A stretch of 64,000 nucleotides of DNA from NCBI RefSeq assembly GCF_041224415.1, contig NZ_JBGFFE010000005.1:66904-130903 (forward strand). The letters are read 5' to 3'. The DNA is from Clostridium_B lapidicellarium. Lineage in GTDB: Bacteria; Bacillota; Clostridia; Clostridiales; Clostridiaceae. Position numbers and translations under genes: made by a program. Below, one piece after another: positions 27,664-36,284 of the stretch. The notes below the pieces were generated by a model. That model was not told where the DNA came from. It saw only the letters and a list, made by a program, of their open reading frames with translations, and searched no databases. The first letter of the stretch is position 1. Each line of letters begins with the position of its first letter.

Positions 27664-28077
27664 TTACTTGTCCTCCTTTTCATCACGGTCATGGAGCTGT
27701 TCCAGCACAGTCTTGAGCTTTTCCGGTATCGGAAGTCCCAGGTGTGCCGCATTCTCTGTCAGAGACAGCCCTTCGTTTGAGAGATAGAAGAAGATGATTG
27801 CCGTCCGGAGCACGCCCGGCTGGCCGAGAACCTGCACGTCAATTACGTTTCCGATTCCGACCAGCAGAAAAATCAGCACCTTCCGGCAGATTCCCCTGAA
27901 ACCGACCTCGGATGAAAGTTTTTTGTCCGAAACTGCACACAGGACGCCGGTGATGTAGTCGCAGATGACGAAGAGGAGCAGCGCATAAAGCAGGCCGTCG
28001 CAGCCGCCGAGAAAATAGCCGAGCCACCCGCCGATGGCGGCAAACACAAATTGTATGAAATTCCAGAATTCCTTCAT
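27664..28077 (-). CDS. Phage holin
   Basis: 137 residues with three to four hydrophobic segments (IQFVFAAIGGWLGYFLG, GLLYALLLFVICDYITGVLCAV, VLIFLLVGIGNVIDV) and a charged C-terminus (LEQLHDRDEKEDK). Matches the firmicute phage holin family that includes TcdE-like proteins. It makes membrane holes at lysis and releases the lysin. The start MKEFWNF at 28077 has an AAGGAGG site; a longer reading lacks one. Only 68 bases separate it from the head closure gene, where tail genes would be expected. Confidence 0.85.
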   Translation of the reverse strand: MKEFWNFIQFVFAAIGGWLGYFLGGCDGLLYALLLFVICDYITGVLCAVSDKKLSSEVGFRGICRKVLIFLLVGIGNVIDVQVLGQPGVLRTAIIFFYLSNEGLSLTENAAHLGLPIPEKLKTVLEQLHDRDEKEDK

Positions 28078-28106
28078 GAGATATGCCTCCTTGTACATTT
28101 ACATAT

Positions 28107-28136
28107 GAAAAGCGGCCGCCTGTATGGACGACCGCT
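28107..28136 (-). terminator. Terminator between head and lysis genes
   Basis: Minus strand AGCGGTCGTC, loop CATACA, GGCGGCCGCT: ten pairs including two wobbles, then TTTTC. It separates the head genes from the holin. Confidence 0.7.
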
Positions 28137-28145
28137 CAAAAGAAA

Positions 28146-28505
28146 TTAACCGTTCAGAGAAGCCTTGACTTTAAAAACTGTCCATTCGCGGTGCTGGTCC
28201 GGGTCCATCGGGTCGATGATTGTGTAAACAATACTGCCGCGGATCAGCCTGCAGAAAGCGGTGATCAGCGGATTATACCGCATGACGACATTCGCCGCGT
28301 CAATCACCTGGACAGACTGGGCAATCCATGCTTCGGAGCCGCCCAAAGGATACCATTTGCACCGCAGATAGCGGGGCGGATCGCTGGAAAGCGTGTTGCC
28401 AAGGTCAATCCAGCTTGTTGTCTGATGAATACCTGTACCGGTGACAACTTTTCTCTGAATGCGGATTATGGTCCGCAGCTCGCTGATATGCATTTTATAT
28501 CTCAT
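28146..28505 (-). CDS. Phage head closure / head-tail adaptor protein
   Basis: 119 residues. MRYKMHISELRTIIRIQRKV at the N-terminus, WIDLGNTLSSDPPRYLRCKWYPLGG and the C-terminal HREWTVFKVKASL fit the SPP1 gp16-like head completion family. Start at 28505 has AGGAGTG 8 bases upstream. It is the last structural gene of the cluster; the tail genes that normally follow are absent. Confidence 0.75.
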   Translation of the reverse strand: MRYKMHISELRTIIRIQRKVVTGTGIHQTTSWIDLGNTLSSDPPRYLRCKWYPLGGSEAWIAQSVQVIDAANVVMRYNPLITAFCRLIRGSIVYTIIDPMDPDQHREWTVFKVKASLNG

Positions 28506-28516
28506 GGCAGACACTC

Positions 28517-28792
28517 CTAAAACGCGTCTTTGCGGATACCAAAAAGGAGAGTGCGGAGCATGGAAGTCAGTCCTCCAAAATCCGCGTTCTCCCGGTTTTC
28601 GTATAGATAGGCCACCGCGTAAAGTTCCGCAATCCGCGCGGTTTCTTTTGAAGCAAGAAGTTCTGCTTCGTCTACACGTGCAATGTCCATACACAGCTTC
28701 TCTGCTGTTTCTATAAATCCCGTTATCACGGAATCCTCATCTGTAGAGTCAATATGCAGATAAAGCTTTGCTTCATCCAGTGTAATCAGCAT
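28517..28792 (-). CDS. Head-tail connector protein (HK97 gp6-like)
   Basis: 91 residues, mostly helical. MLITLDEAKLYLHIDSTDEDSVITGFIETAEKLC is the signature start of the phage connector family that forms a ring under the portal. It lies between the capsid and head closure genes, the expected position. Confidence 0.85.
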   Translation of the reverse strand: MLITLDEAKLYLHIDSTDEDSVITGFIETAEKLCMDIARVDEAELLASKETARIAELYAVAYLYENRENADFGGLTSMLRTLLFGIRKDAF

Positions 28793-28832
28793 GATGTGTC
28801 ACCGCCTCTGTTCTACTTTTGAATCAGTTGAT

Positions 28833-30029
28833 TCAGGCACTTGCTCCAGCTTTCAGGATCTGGACAGCTTCCGGCAGCACAAGCTTGCCGTCGACACGTT
28901 CCTTCGCCACATAGCCGATCATTCCGTTACCGGCAAAGAGCTCGCGGAGTTCCTGAAAACTTCTGGTTCCTCTGTCACCGATGTTGTAGTAGCTGAAATC
29001 ACCGAAGGCGATCGCGGCTTTTCCGGCTTCAAGAGCAGGCGCATAAGCGGAAGTGCGCACAGCGTAGCCGCAAAGCCTGTCCGGTTCGCCAGCCTGATAG
29101 GACGGCTGCCAGATGTAGGCCTGGTTGTTGTCCTTGAGTTTGCGGATTGCCGCGAGGGTGGAGTCATTCAGAATAAAGCAGGCGTTCTTGCGGTACGGGC
29201 GCTTCAAGGCATAAATCAGGGTGAGAATATCATCCGTCGCGAGCTTTGTACCACTTAAGGTTACAGCCGTTACACCGCCGCCCTTGTCCGCAAAGATGCC
29301 GGTCGGCTTTCCGGTTCCGCTGCCGTTCAGGAAAGCGTCCTCTTCGGCATTGCCGAGCGCCTTGCCGAACTGGTCAATGATGTAGTTTTCCAGATTGAAG
29401 GCGTTGTCGTAAAGCAGTTCCTCGGTTACCTTGATGGCCACGTGGAGCTTGTGTGCATCAAGGACGATCTGGTCGAACGTCGCATCTCCGAAAGTCAACG
29501 CTTCGCCTTCCTCAATCCATGCCGCTGCGGGTTTCGTTCCCGCAATGTTGATCTTGTGCTCGCCGGACGTAGTGATGGTCGTTGCAAAGCTGCGGAAGAT
29601 GTTTTCTTCTGTGAGTTTGTCGATAAGGCGGGAGTCCCATTCTTCCGGAACGAGGTAACCGCCGTTCGCGTCAGTGCCTTCCTGCAGAATGTCCGACACC
29701 TGATGGAAGCCGCTGCGCATGGCTGTGAGCATTGCTTTCGCGTAGGCGTCAGATGCTCTGCCGTGTTTCTCCGGCTTATTCTCTGTTCCGGCACCTGGCT
29801 TCCCGGTAAGGGGAATATTGACCGGCTGGCTCATCTGTTCCTCGATAGACTTTTGGCGGTTCAGCCTGTCGATTTCCTTTGTGAGGCCGGTGATTTCCTT
29901 TTCCATCTTGTCGTAGGCGGCTCCGTCTTCCTCAGAAAGGATGCCGCCGCTGCTGCGGTGGGATTCGAGAAATGCCTTTGCCGTTTCCCACGCCTTGGCT
30001 CTCTTATTAATTAATTCCTGTACATTCAT
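28833..30029 (-). CDS. HK97-family major capsid protein
   Basis: 398 residues. An N-terminal coiled-coil delta domain (about 1-75, ITGLTKEIDRLNRQKSIEEQ) would be removed by the protease. The fold follows from about residue 105 (AMRSGFHQVSDILQEGTDANGGYLVPEEWDSRLI). Later segments ILTLIYALKRPYRKNACFILND and GFGD-like IAFGDFSYYNIGDRG are typical. It lies downstream of protease and portal in the standard order. Confidence 0.93.
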   Translation of the reverse strand: MNVQELINKRAKAWETAKAFLESHRSSGGILSEEDGAAYDKMEKEITGLTKEIDRLNRQKSIEEQMSQPVNIPLTGKPGAGTENKPEKHGRASDAYAKAMLTAMRSGFHQVSDILQEGTDANGGYLVPEEWDSRLIDKLTEENIFRSFATTITTSGEHKINIAGTKPAAAWIEEGEALTFGDATFDQIVLDAHKLHVAIKVTEELLYDNAFNLENYIIDQFGKALGNAEEDAFLNGSGTGKPTGIFADKGGGVTAVTLSGTKLATDDILTLIYALKRPYRKNACFILNDSTLAAIRKLKDNNQAYIWQPSYQAGEPDRLCGYAVRTSAYAPALEAGKAAIAFGDFSYYNIGDRGTRSFQELRELFAGNGMIGYVAKERVDGKLVLPEAVQILKAGASA

Positions 30030-30044
30030 GATGTTGTCCTCCTA

Positions 30045-30908
30045 TTAAATGAACTGTTTCATGAGGTCGAGACGCTTTTCGAGGTCTTCGACCGATCTGC
30101 CTGTGTTGTAAACTTTTGCCTGCTTTTCGTTATCAGGCGGTTTTTCGGAATGTTCCCTGCAGTAGTCGCAGAGCTTCTTGTTCATGGCTGCCGCAGCTCT
30201 GTAACGGGAGAAGAGCATGGATTTCGGCTCAACCTCATCGGATTCCTTTTCTGATGTGCTTCTTTCGTCCGGTTCATCCTCAGCAGGTGTTTCGTCAGGC
30301 TCTGTTTCCGGTTTTCTACCATAGAGGGAGCTCCTCTCAATCACACCGTCCGCAAAATGCAGCTCGACTGCTTTCCCAGCATTCATCCAGGTCTCTTCAT
30401 CCATGAGCTTACTGAGTTTATTCCTCGAAAGGCCGGTCTTTGTCTGGTAGGCGTTGACGATGGAGTTTTTCACCTCGTCCAACATTTCGATTGTCTTCTG
30501 CATCTCACCGGCATTGCCCATTGCGACTGTGCTCGGATTGTGAATCATGAGCATTGAAACTGGAGACATCAAAACTTCGTCGCCCGCCATCGCAATGACG
30601 CTTGCCGCGGAAGCCGCAAGACCGTCAATCTTAATTGTGACCTTGCCCTTGTAGTCGCGGAGCATGTTGTAAATCTGTGCTGCCGCAAAACAGTCACCGC
30701 CCGGAGAGTTCAGCCATACCGTGATGTCGCCGGAGCTGCTTTCCAATTCCGATCTAAAAAGAGCCGGAGTGACGTCGTCGTCAAACCAGCTCTCTTCTGC
30801 GATTGTCCCGTCAAGGAACAACATCCGTTCTTCCGTTTCCTGTCCGGGATTTGCTGGATCGGGCAGCTTATTTCTTGCCCATCTCCAGAACTTGTTTGTC
30901 TTTCCCAT
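30045..30908 (-). CDS. ClpP-like prohead protease
   Basis: 287 residues. Serine protease of the ClpP fold that trims the scaffold from the capsid. Visible: SPGGDCFAAAQIYNMLRDY, catalytic serine in GLAASAASVIAMAGDE, catalytic histidine in MLMIHNPST. The C-terminal third is acidic (EPDETPAEDEPDERS) and likely a scaffold tail. The start MGKTNKFW at 30908 has AAGGAGG; it overlaps the portal gene by 41 bases. Confidence 0.92.
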   Translation of the reverse strand: MGKTNKFWRWARNKLPDPANPGQETEERMLFLDGTIAEESWFDDDVTPALFRSELESSSGDITVWLNSPGGDCFAAAQIYNMLRDYKGKVTIKIDGLAASAASVIAMAGDEVLMSPVSMLMIHNPSTVAMGNAGEMQKTIEMLDEVKNSIVNAYQTKTGLSRNKLSKLMDEETWMNAGKAVELHFADGVIERSSLYGRKPETEPDETPAEDEPDERSTSEKESDEVEPKSMLFSRYRAAAAMNKKLCDYCREHSEKPPDNEKQAKVYNTGRSVEDLEKRLDLMKQFI

Positions 30909-32172
30909 CGGTATCCTCCTTGTTTGAATTTTGATTGTATGCGGACCCGGCATCCGCAAGTTTTACCACGTTTCCGTTCAGGACGTGGATATTGCCGCCT
31001 TCCTCGTCGGAAAGGAGATCCATGTTCTCAAGTTCCCGCACATCGTTCACGGAAAAAATTCCGTTCTGAATGCCGGTCGAATAACCGTTCATGCGGCTCT
31101 GATAGTCTCCCCGCAGGAGCCCGTCTACATTAAAGCGGATGAAGTAGCTTTTCTTTTCCTCCGGAGAGAGGAGCGAGCGCTGCATGGATTGTTCCCAGCG
31201 CACAAGCCACGGCTCCAGCGTATAAGTGACAAATTCCAAGCTTTGCTGCTCAATGTTCGAGAAGGTCGCGTGTTCGAGGTCGCCGATCATGTGTGGCGGG
31301 ATGCGGAAAATCCTCGCAATTTCGTCCAGCTGGAACTTGCGCGTTTCAAGGAACTGCGCCTGCTCCGGACTGATGGAAATCGGCGTATAGGTCATGCCTT
31401 CTTCCAAAATGGCGACCTTGTTGGAATTGGAACTCCCGCCGAATCCGGCCTCCCATGAGTTCCTTATTTTCTCCGGGTCTTTCACGACGCCCGGCATTGA
31501 CAGAATGCCGGATGGATTTGCACCGTTCTTAAAGAAAGCCGCGCCGTATTCCTCGGTCGCCATTGCCATGCCGATGGAATTCTTCGCCATCGCGATCGGC
31601 GAATAGCCGACCAGACCGTCAAAGCCGAGGCCTGGGATATGCAGCACATCATTTGGCATAAGCCGTACGGTTCCTGCCTTCATCGTCGGAGCATCGGATG
31701 TGCTCATCTGATACTCGTAGTACAGATGTCCATTTTCGTCCCGGTCGACGCGCATCCGGTTTGCCATGAGAGGATAAAGTGCCGTGACCTCGCCGCGTCC
31801 GTTTCTTATGATCTGTGCGTAAGCGTTGCCCCAAAGCAGAAGGTGCGTCATAAGCGTTTCCCGGAAGATGAACGAAGTCATTTCCGGGTTTGGTTCGTCA
31901 TGAAGCAGCGGATACAGTGGGTGGTCGACAGCCTTTTCCTTGCTGTTTTTGTCTGTATAGCGGTAAAGGTGCAGCGGAAGGCTCGCAATGGCTTCCGAAA
32001 GGACGCGGACGCAGGCGTATACTGCTGAAATCTGCATGGCGGAGCGCTCCGTCACCGCTTTGCCGGAAGAACTGTTTCCGAAGTAATAGCGGTAGCCGCT
32101 GCCGTTCGTTGAATCCTTAGGCCGGTGTTCTGGTTTATCCCGTGACCGGAAAAGGCCGCTGAAGATACTCAT
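30868..32172 (-). CDS. HK97-family portal protein
   Basis: 434 residues. Forms the dodecameric DNA channel at one capsid vertex. SAMQISAVYACVRVLSEAIASLPLHLYR at about residues 45-70 and LDEIARIFRIPPHMIGDLEHATFSNIEQQ at about 290-320 are hallmark segments. Followed by protease and capsid genes. Upstream, a toxin-antitoxin pair separates it from terminase. Confidence 0.94.
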   Translation of the reverse strand: MSIFSGLFRSRDKPEHRPKDSTNGSGYRYYFGNSSSGKAVTERSAMQISAVYACVRVLSEAIASLPLHLYRYTDKNSKEKAVDHPLYPLLHDEPNPEMTSFIFRETLMTHLLLWGNAYAQIIRNGRGEVTALYPLMANRMRVDRDENGHLYYEYQMSTSDAPTMKAGTVRLMPNDVLHIPGLGFDGLVGYSPIAMAKNSIGMAMATEEYGAAFFKNGANPSGILSMPGVVKDPEKIRNSWEAGFGGSSNSNKVAILEEGMTYTPISISPEQAQFLETRKFQLDEIARIFRIPPHMIGDLEHATFSNIEQQSLEFVTYTLEPWLVRWEQSMQRSLLSPEEKKSYFIRFNVDGLLRGDYQSRMNGYSTGIQNGIFSVNDVRELENMDLLSDEEGGNIHVLNGNVVKLADAGSAYNQNSNKEDTDGKDKQVLEMGKK

Positions 32173-32242
32173 ATATAAATCACATCCTTTCTAAAAAAGG
32201 GCGTAAGAAAAGCACCTACCTTTCGATAGATGCTTTCAGCAA

Positions 32243-32572
32243 TTAATATTTTATTGTTTCACGGAGCTGCTTTCTGATATCCTGTACGCCATACATGATG
32301 CGGACAATATATACCATTTTATCCGTTTCTTTTGGCAGATAGAAAACCAGATAATTGTCTACAGGAAAGAAACGCAGCCCCATACTGTGCCAAGGTTCAT
32401 CCTCGTATAATCGGTAACGCAGAGGCATTTCACTCAAACTCTTTATATGCTGCAAAATCCGTCCTGCCTGCTTTACCGCTGTATCCGGAACACAGAGCCC
32501 GTCTGCAATATATTCATAAATGCTTCTTAAATCCTGGCGCGCTTTTTCGGAATATGCAACTTCCCAGCTCAT
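32243..32572 (-). CDS. RelE/ParE-family toxin
   Basis: 109 residues. WEVAYSEKARQDLRSIYEYIAD at the N-terminus, LRFFPVDNYLVFYLP and VYIVRIMYGVQDIRKQL toward the C-terminus follow the RelE/ParE fold; either mRNA cleavage in the ribosome or gyrase inhibition is possible. It overlaps the antitoxin gene by 4 bases. It sits between portal and TerL, in the middle of the packaging genes, as a cargo (moron) module. Confidence 0.88.
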   Translation of the reverse strand: MSWEVAYSEKARQDLRSIYEYIADGLCVPDTAVKQAGRILQHIKSLSEMPLRYRLYEDEPWHSMGLRFFPVDNYLVFYLPKETDKMVYIVRIMYGVQDIRKQLRETIKY

Positions 32573-32874
32573 ACTCCAAAGTCCCGCTTCATCTCTTTTT
32601 CAACGGTATCTGACGAATAAACCTTGCCTGCCTTTATATCGTCCATACCTTTGTTCATTTCAGTATCAAATTGTTTTTTGGTAAGGGCACCAAAGGCAAT
32701 CGGAGCATTTGCAGGCAGCTTCATTTCAAATGGAATACCGCGCTGCAGTACGACTTGTCTTAAAAACATTCCTACAGCATTGGACATCGGAATGCCGAGC
32801 TGATTGAGTACTTCTTCGGCTTGCTTTTTGATTTCTGGCTCTACACGGGCGAAAACATTAGAAGTTCGTGCCAT
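32569..32874 (-). CDS. RelB/DinJ-family antitoxin
   Basis: 101 residues. Ribbon-helix-helix N-terminus (TSNVFARVEPEIKKQAEEVLNQLGIPMSNAVGMFLRQVV) of the RelB/DinJ type, then an extended toxin-binding tail. Likely represses its own promoter; an imperfect palindrome TGCATATTGCA is seen about 40 bases upstream of the start on the minus strand. Coupled to the toxin by a 4-base overlap. Confidence 0.9.
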   Translation of the reverse strand: MARTSNVFARVEPEIKKQAEEVLNQLGIPMSNAVGMFLRQVVLQRGIPFEMKLPANAPIAFGALTKKQFDTEMNKGMDDIKAGKVYSSDTVEKEMKRDFGV

Positions 32875-32957
32875 ACAAATCCCATCCTTTCACGGATAGC
32901 ATAACACAAGTTGGCTGCAATATGCAAGCTAACAGCAAGCAAAAATGAAAATATTAT

Positions 32958-34565
32958 TTACAGAAATAAAATGCCTCTGTCATCGTAAACAGAAGCGCCG
33001 TTGTCGTTGCCGCAGCGAATGGCACGGTCAAGCGCCATGATCATTGCAATCGCACCATCGATTTTTTCTGTACTTTTTTCCTTGTCCGCCTTGATGTTTC
33101 CGGCAGGGTCGGTGCGGATGAAGATGTTGTCTATCATCCAGCGGAGCACCGGGTGGCCGCCGTGTGCGATGCGTTTTTCCAGCGTGAGATTCATGAGTTC
33201 CTTCGTGGGCGGCGACATATCCTTGAAGCCCTGCCCGAACGGAACGACCGTGAAACCCATGCCTTCGAGGTTCTGCACCATTTGCACAGCTCCCCAGCGG
33301 TCAAAAGCAATCTCACGGATGTTGAAGCGCTCACCGAGACGCTCGATGAACTTTTCAATATAGCCGTAGTGTATCACATTTCCTTCCGTAGTTTCGAGAT
33401 ACCCTTGCTTTTTCCAGATGTCATAGGGCACGTGGTCGCGCCGGACACGGAGGTCGAGCATTTCTTCCGGCACCCAGAAGTACGGGAGAACCACATATTT
33501 GCCGTCCTCGTCTTTGGGAGGGAAAAGCAGAACGAATGCCGTGATGTCGGTCGTGGATGAGAGGTCGAGACCGCCGTAGCAGACGCGGTTTTCCAGTTCC
33601 TCTTCGTTTACAGGGAACGCACAGGTGTCCCATTTATCCATCGGCATCCAGCGGACGGCCTGCTTAACCCATTGATTTAAGCGGAGCTGCCGGAAGGAGT
33701 TCTCCTCGCTGGGATTTTGCTTCGCCGATTCACAGGCTGCTTCGACTTTATCGATGCCGACTGTAATGCCGAGCGACGGATTTGCTTTCTTCCAGATCTT
33801 CGGGTCTGTCCAGTCGTCCGTTTCAGCGGCACCGTAGATGACCGGGTAGAAGGTCGGGTCAACCTTCCTGCCGTCAAGGATATCCTGCGCCTTCTGATGG
33901 ACCTCGTAGCAGATCGTGTTTGTGTCATTACCGGCTGTCGTGATGAGAAAATATAAAGGCTGCATTCTGGCGTCGCCGGAACCTTTTGTCATGACATCGA
34001 AGAGCTTCCGATTCGGCTGTGTGTGCAGTTCATCGAAGACGACGCCGTGGACGTTGAAACCGTGCTTTGAATATGCTTCGGCGGAGAGCACCTGATAGAA
34101 ACTGTTCGTAGGTTGGTAGATAATCCGCTTTTGAGAAGCAAGAATTTTGATGCGCCGGTCGAGCGCCGGACACATTCGGACCATGTCGGCGGCGACGTCG
34201 AACACGATGGCTGCCTGCTGGCGGTCAGCGGCACAGCCGTAGACCTCAGCGCGTTCCTCTCCGTCGCCGCAGCAGAGGAGCAGCGCGACCGCAGCGGCAA
34301 GCTCAGACTTTCCCATCTTCTTCGGGATTTCGATATAGGCCGTGTTAAACTGCCGGTAACCGTTCGGCTTCAGAATGCCGAAGAGGTCACGAATAATCTG
34401 CTCCTGCCAGTCAATGAGCTCGAAAGGCTTTCCTGCCCATGTGCCCTTGGTATGGCAGAGCTGCTCGATGAACGTCACGGCGTAGTCCGCCATAACCTTG
34501 TTGTAGGCGGAACCTTCTGCCATGAAGCGGGTTGGCTTGTAATGTTTCAATTTCCTCATTGCCAC
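32958..34565 (-). CDS. terL: Phage terminase large subunit
   Basis: 535 residues. ATPase-nuclease that packages DNA into the prohead. Walker A variant IPKKMGKSELAAAVA (about residue 80), Walker B VVFDELHTQ (about residue 175), and nuclease acidic residues in CYGGLDLSSTTDITAF (about residue 315). It is separated from TerS by about 3 kb of small genes and a methylase. Confidence 0.94.
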   Translation of the reverse strand: MAMRKLKHYKPTRFMAEGSAYNKVMADYAVTFIEQLCHTKGTWAGKPFELIDWQEQIIRDLFGILKPNGYRQFNTAYIEIPKKMGKSELAAAVALLLCCGDGEERAEVYGCAADRQQAAIVFDVAADMVRMCPALDRRIKILASQKRIIYQPTNSFYQVLSAEAYSKHGFNVHGVVFDELHTQPNRKLFDVMTKGSGDARMQPLYFLITTAGNDTNTICYEVHQKAQDILDGRKVDPTFYPVIYGAAETDDWTDPKIWKKANPSLGITVGIDKVEAACESAKQNPSEENSFRQLRLNQWVKQAVRWMPMDKWDTCAFPVNEEELENRVCYGGLDLSSTTDITAFVLLFPPKDEDGKYVVLPYFWVPEEMLDLRVRRDHVPYDIWKKQGYLETTEGNVIHYGYIEKFIERLGERFNIREIAFDRWGAVQMVQNLEGMGFTVVPFGQGFKDMSPPTKELMNLTLEKRIAHGGHPVLRWMIDNIFIRTDPAGNIKADKEKSTEKIDGAIAMIMALDRAIRCGNDNGASVYDDRGILFL

Positions 34566-34594
34566 GGCGGCATCCTCCTTTCAAGGCAAAATAA

Positions 34595-34628
34595 AAGGCC
34601 GCCTGTCGATATATTCGACTGGCGATAC
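34595..34628 (-). terminator. Putative terminator upstream of terL
   Basis: Minus strand GCCAGTCGA, loop ATATA, TCGACAGGC (one mismatch) followed within 5 bases by TTTTATTTT. It follows the small DUF7678-like gene. Confidence 0.5.
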
Positions 34629-34697
34629 TCACAAATCTATGTTGGTACGAGAGAAAGAGCCGTACGGCTTCTTCTTTCGGAATATTTCTATTCATGT

Positions 34698-34925
34698 TCA
34701 GTTATATTTCTTTACCAAAATCGCATAGGCAAGCTGCGCGGCTTCCGTTTCCGGTTCCATATCCCAACCCCGGTCGTAGTTGGCAATGACCGCGCCGTTT
34801 TTTTTCAGCATGAGCTTCGAGATTCTGCCTTCGTTTTCAATTCCGTACTGGCTGCCCTGCTCGTAGTGCTTGACCCAGTAGTGAATGATGTGATTTCCGA
34901 TTTTTAGGCTTCCTTTGCTCCACAT
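34698..34925 (-). CDS. Small phage protein, DUF7678-like
   Basis: 75 residues, basic and aromatic: GNHIIHYWVKHYEQGSQYGI, NEGRISKLMLKKNG. It resembles small conserved proteins of firmicute phages with no known function. GGAGGG precedes the ATG, and phage promoter copy B lies about 50 bases upstream. Confidence 0.6.
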   Translation of the reverse strand: MWSKGSLKIGNHIIHYWVKHYEQGSQYGIENEGRISKLMLKKNGAVIANYDRGWDMEPETEAAQLAYAILVKKYN

Positions 34926-34975
34926 GGTCTTTTCCCTCCGTTTTATTCAGATGTGTTTTCCTTTTTGCATATACA

Positions 34976-35004
34976 TATATCACTCTGAAGGGAACGAATA
35001 GCAA
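34976..35004 (-). promoter_or_regulatory. Conserved phage promoter, copy B
   Basis: Minus strand: TTGCTA (34999-35004), 17-base spacer ending CAGAGT, GATATA (34976-34981). Same GAGTGATA block and spacing as copies A and C; it precedes the DUF7678-like gene and terL. Confidence 0.65.
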
Positions 35005-35066
35005 GTGGATTCCGGAGAATTCTATGCGAGAAGTCAAGCCTTTTAGGAACGGTAAAATTGTGTAGT

Positions 35067-35243
35067 TTACGCTTCGCTTGTGAGAATGAAATGCACATAT
35101 TCCTTGCGGTGTTCCTCAAGGAAAAACACCAGCTCATAGAAATCACGTTTGTAGGCAAGGCGCTGGACGGCGTTTACGTCGAACATATTTGTAAGGCCGG
35201 TGTTCTGAATCGCGAGAATCTGTTCCTTAATTTTCTCAGTCAT
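35067..35243 (-). CDS. Small phage protein, DUF5049-like
   Basis: 58 residues: MTEKIKEQILAIQNTGLTNM, then DVNAVQRLAYKRDFYELV and LEEHRKEYVHFIL. This matches small DUF5049 proteins common in firmicute prophages. The start overlaps the end of the DUF4314 gene by 8 bases. Role unknown. Confidence 0.75.
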   Translation of the reverse strand: MTEKIKEQILAIQNTGLTNMFDVNAVQRLAYKRDFYELVFFLEEHRKEYVHFILTSEA

Positions 35244-35469
35244 CGGAATCCACCACCTTCCGCACGATGTCGATGCCGTAAATTACATTGAGGCTGGAGC
35301 CATTATCCCAGTTTACGAGAAGGGAGCCGGTGTCGTCGACTCCAGTGACTATTCCTCTGATGCCGATGGGCGGTGCCTGAGCATCGTCCATCCGAAGGAG
35401 TTCCACGCGGCATCCCACTGGAAACTGCCGCTTCACCTTTTCAGCCGTTTCTTTATTCGGAAATTTCAT
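35236..35469 (-). CDS. Small phage protein, DUF4314
   Basis: 77 residues. An SH3-like beta fold is suggested by VGCRVELLRMDDAQAPPIGIRGIVTGVDDTGSLLVNWDNGSSLNVIYGID, read as DUF4314. Coupled to both neighbours by short overlaps. Function unknown. Confidence 0.8.
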   Translation of the reverse strand: MKFPNKETAEKVKRQFPVGCRVELLRMDDAQAPPIGIRGIVTGVDDTGSLLVNWDNGSSLNVIYGIDIVRKVVDSDD

Positions 35470-36163
35470 CGTCAGTGGCCTCTTTTTTCGCCCCGTTCCT
35501 GAAACTCGAATTTCCTGTCAGGTTCTTCAGCAGAATCTTTCTCTCCTGCTTGTATTCTGGTCCTATGAATCCGAGCCGCAGAAGGAAGCAGCGGAATGCG
35601 TATTTCTCATTGTCGGCCGGGTGCTCGGTACTGCTTACCCGTTTTTGGTCTTTCGAGAGTTTGCAGAGGGCGGCAATGAAATGAGTGTATGCTTTGGATG
35701 CATCCGATCCCGGCATTTCCGGAAACCATGGGAATGAAACTTTATTCTCACCGATTTCAATCGGCATGTCGTCAATTCCAAGTGCCTTCTTGATAAGCGC
35801 ACCTTTCGCCTTGAGCAGGTTCGTCAGGTTGCCGGTTGAGACCGCCGCCAGTGGAACCGAAATCGTAAGGCCCATGTTTTCGCCCTGTCCGGCGCCATCC
35901 GCCGTTTCAGACTCTTCTCCGGACGTTTCCCCAACTTTGGCAGTGAAGCCGCGCTTGTCAAGCTCTTTGATAAGGTCCTCGGTTCCTTTGCTGTCTGTTC
36001 TGTTGCCGAACTCCAGTGTTCCGTTCCGGTCGACTGTGAAGCAGCCGACTTTGTAGGCCGCTGTCGGCATACCGAGGTATTCTGCCTTTCCTTCTGTGAT
36101 TGCTGCGATGGCATTGACTAAGGACTTCCTGTCTTTTCCTGTTACGTTGTAATCTATTTTCAT
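35453..36163 (-). CDS. Phage protein of the virulence-related family
   Basis: 236 residues. N-terminus MKIDYNVTGKDRKSLVNAI and KAEYLGMPTAAYKVGCFTVDRNG, a low-complexity acidic middle, then LTISVPLAAVSTGNLTNLLKAKG. Similar proteins in gut clostridial phages are labelled virulence-related without experimental support. Start at 36163 has GGAGG 9 bases upstream. Promoter copy C lies just upstream. Confidence 0.6.
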   Translation of the reverse strand: MKIDYNVTGKDRKSLVNAIAAITEGKAEYLGMPTAAYKVGCFTVDRNGTLEFGNRTDSKGTEDLIKELDKRGFTAKVGETSGEESETADGAGQGENMGLTISVPLAAVSTGNLTNLLKAKGALIKKALGIDDMPIEIGENKVSFPWFPEMPGSDASKAYTHFIAALCKLSKDQKRVSSTEHPADNEKYAFRCFLLRLGFIGPEYKQERKILLKNLTGNSSFRNGAKKEATDDEISE

Positions 36164-36195
36164 TGGTATTTGCCTCCTTCGTTTTGGTATGTACA

Positions 36196-36224
36196 TCTAT
36201 CACTCAGAAGGCCTTATTTATCAA
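36196..36224 (-). promoter_or_regulatory. Conserved phage promoter, copy C
   Basis: Minus strand: TTGATA (36219-36224), 17-base spacer ending TGAGT, GATAGA (36196-36201), followed by TGTACATACC. Shares AAATTGCTTGATA with copy A upstream of the -35. Confidence 0.65.
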
Positions 36225-36284
36225 GCAATTTGGGAAATTTTGTGCTGTAGAATATCGCCGAATTATCGGGATGAAATTTGTGTG

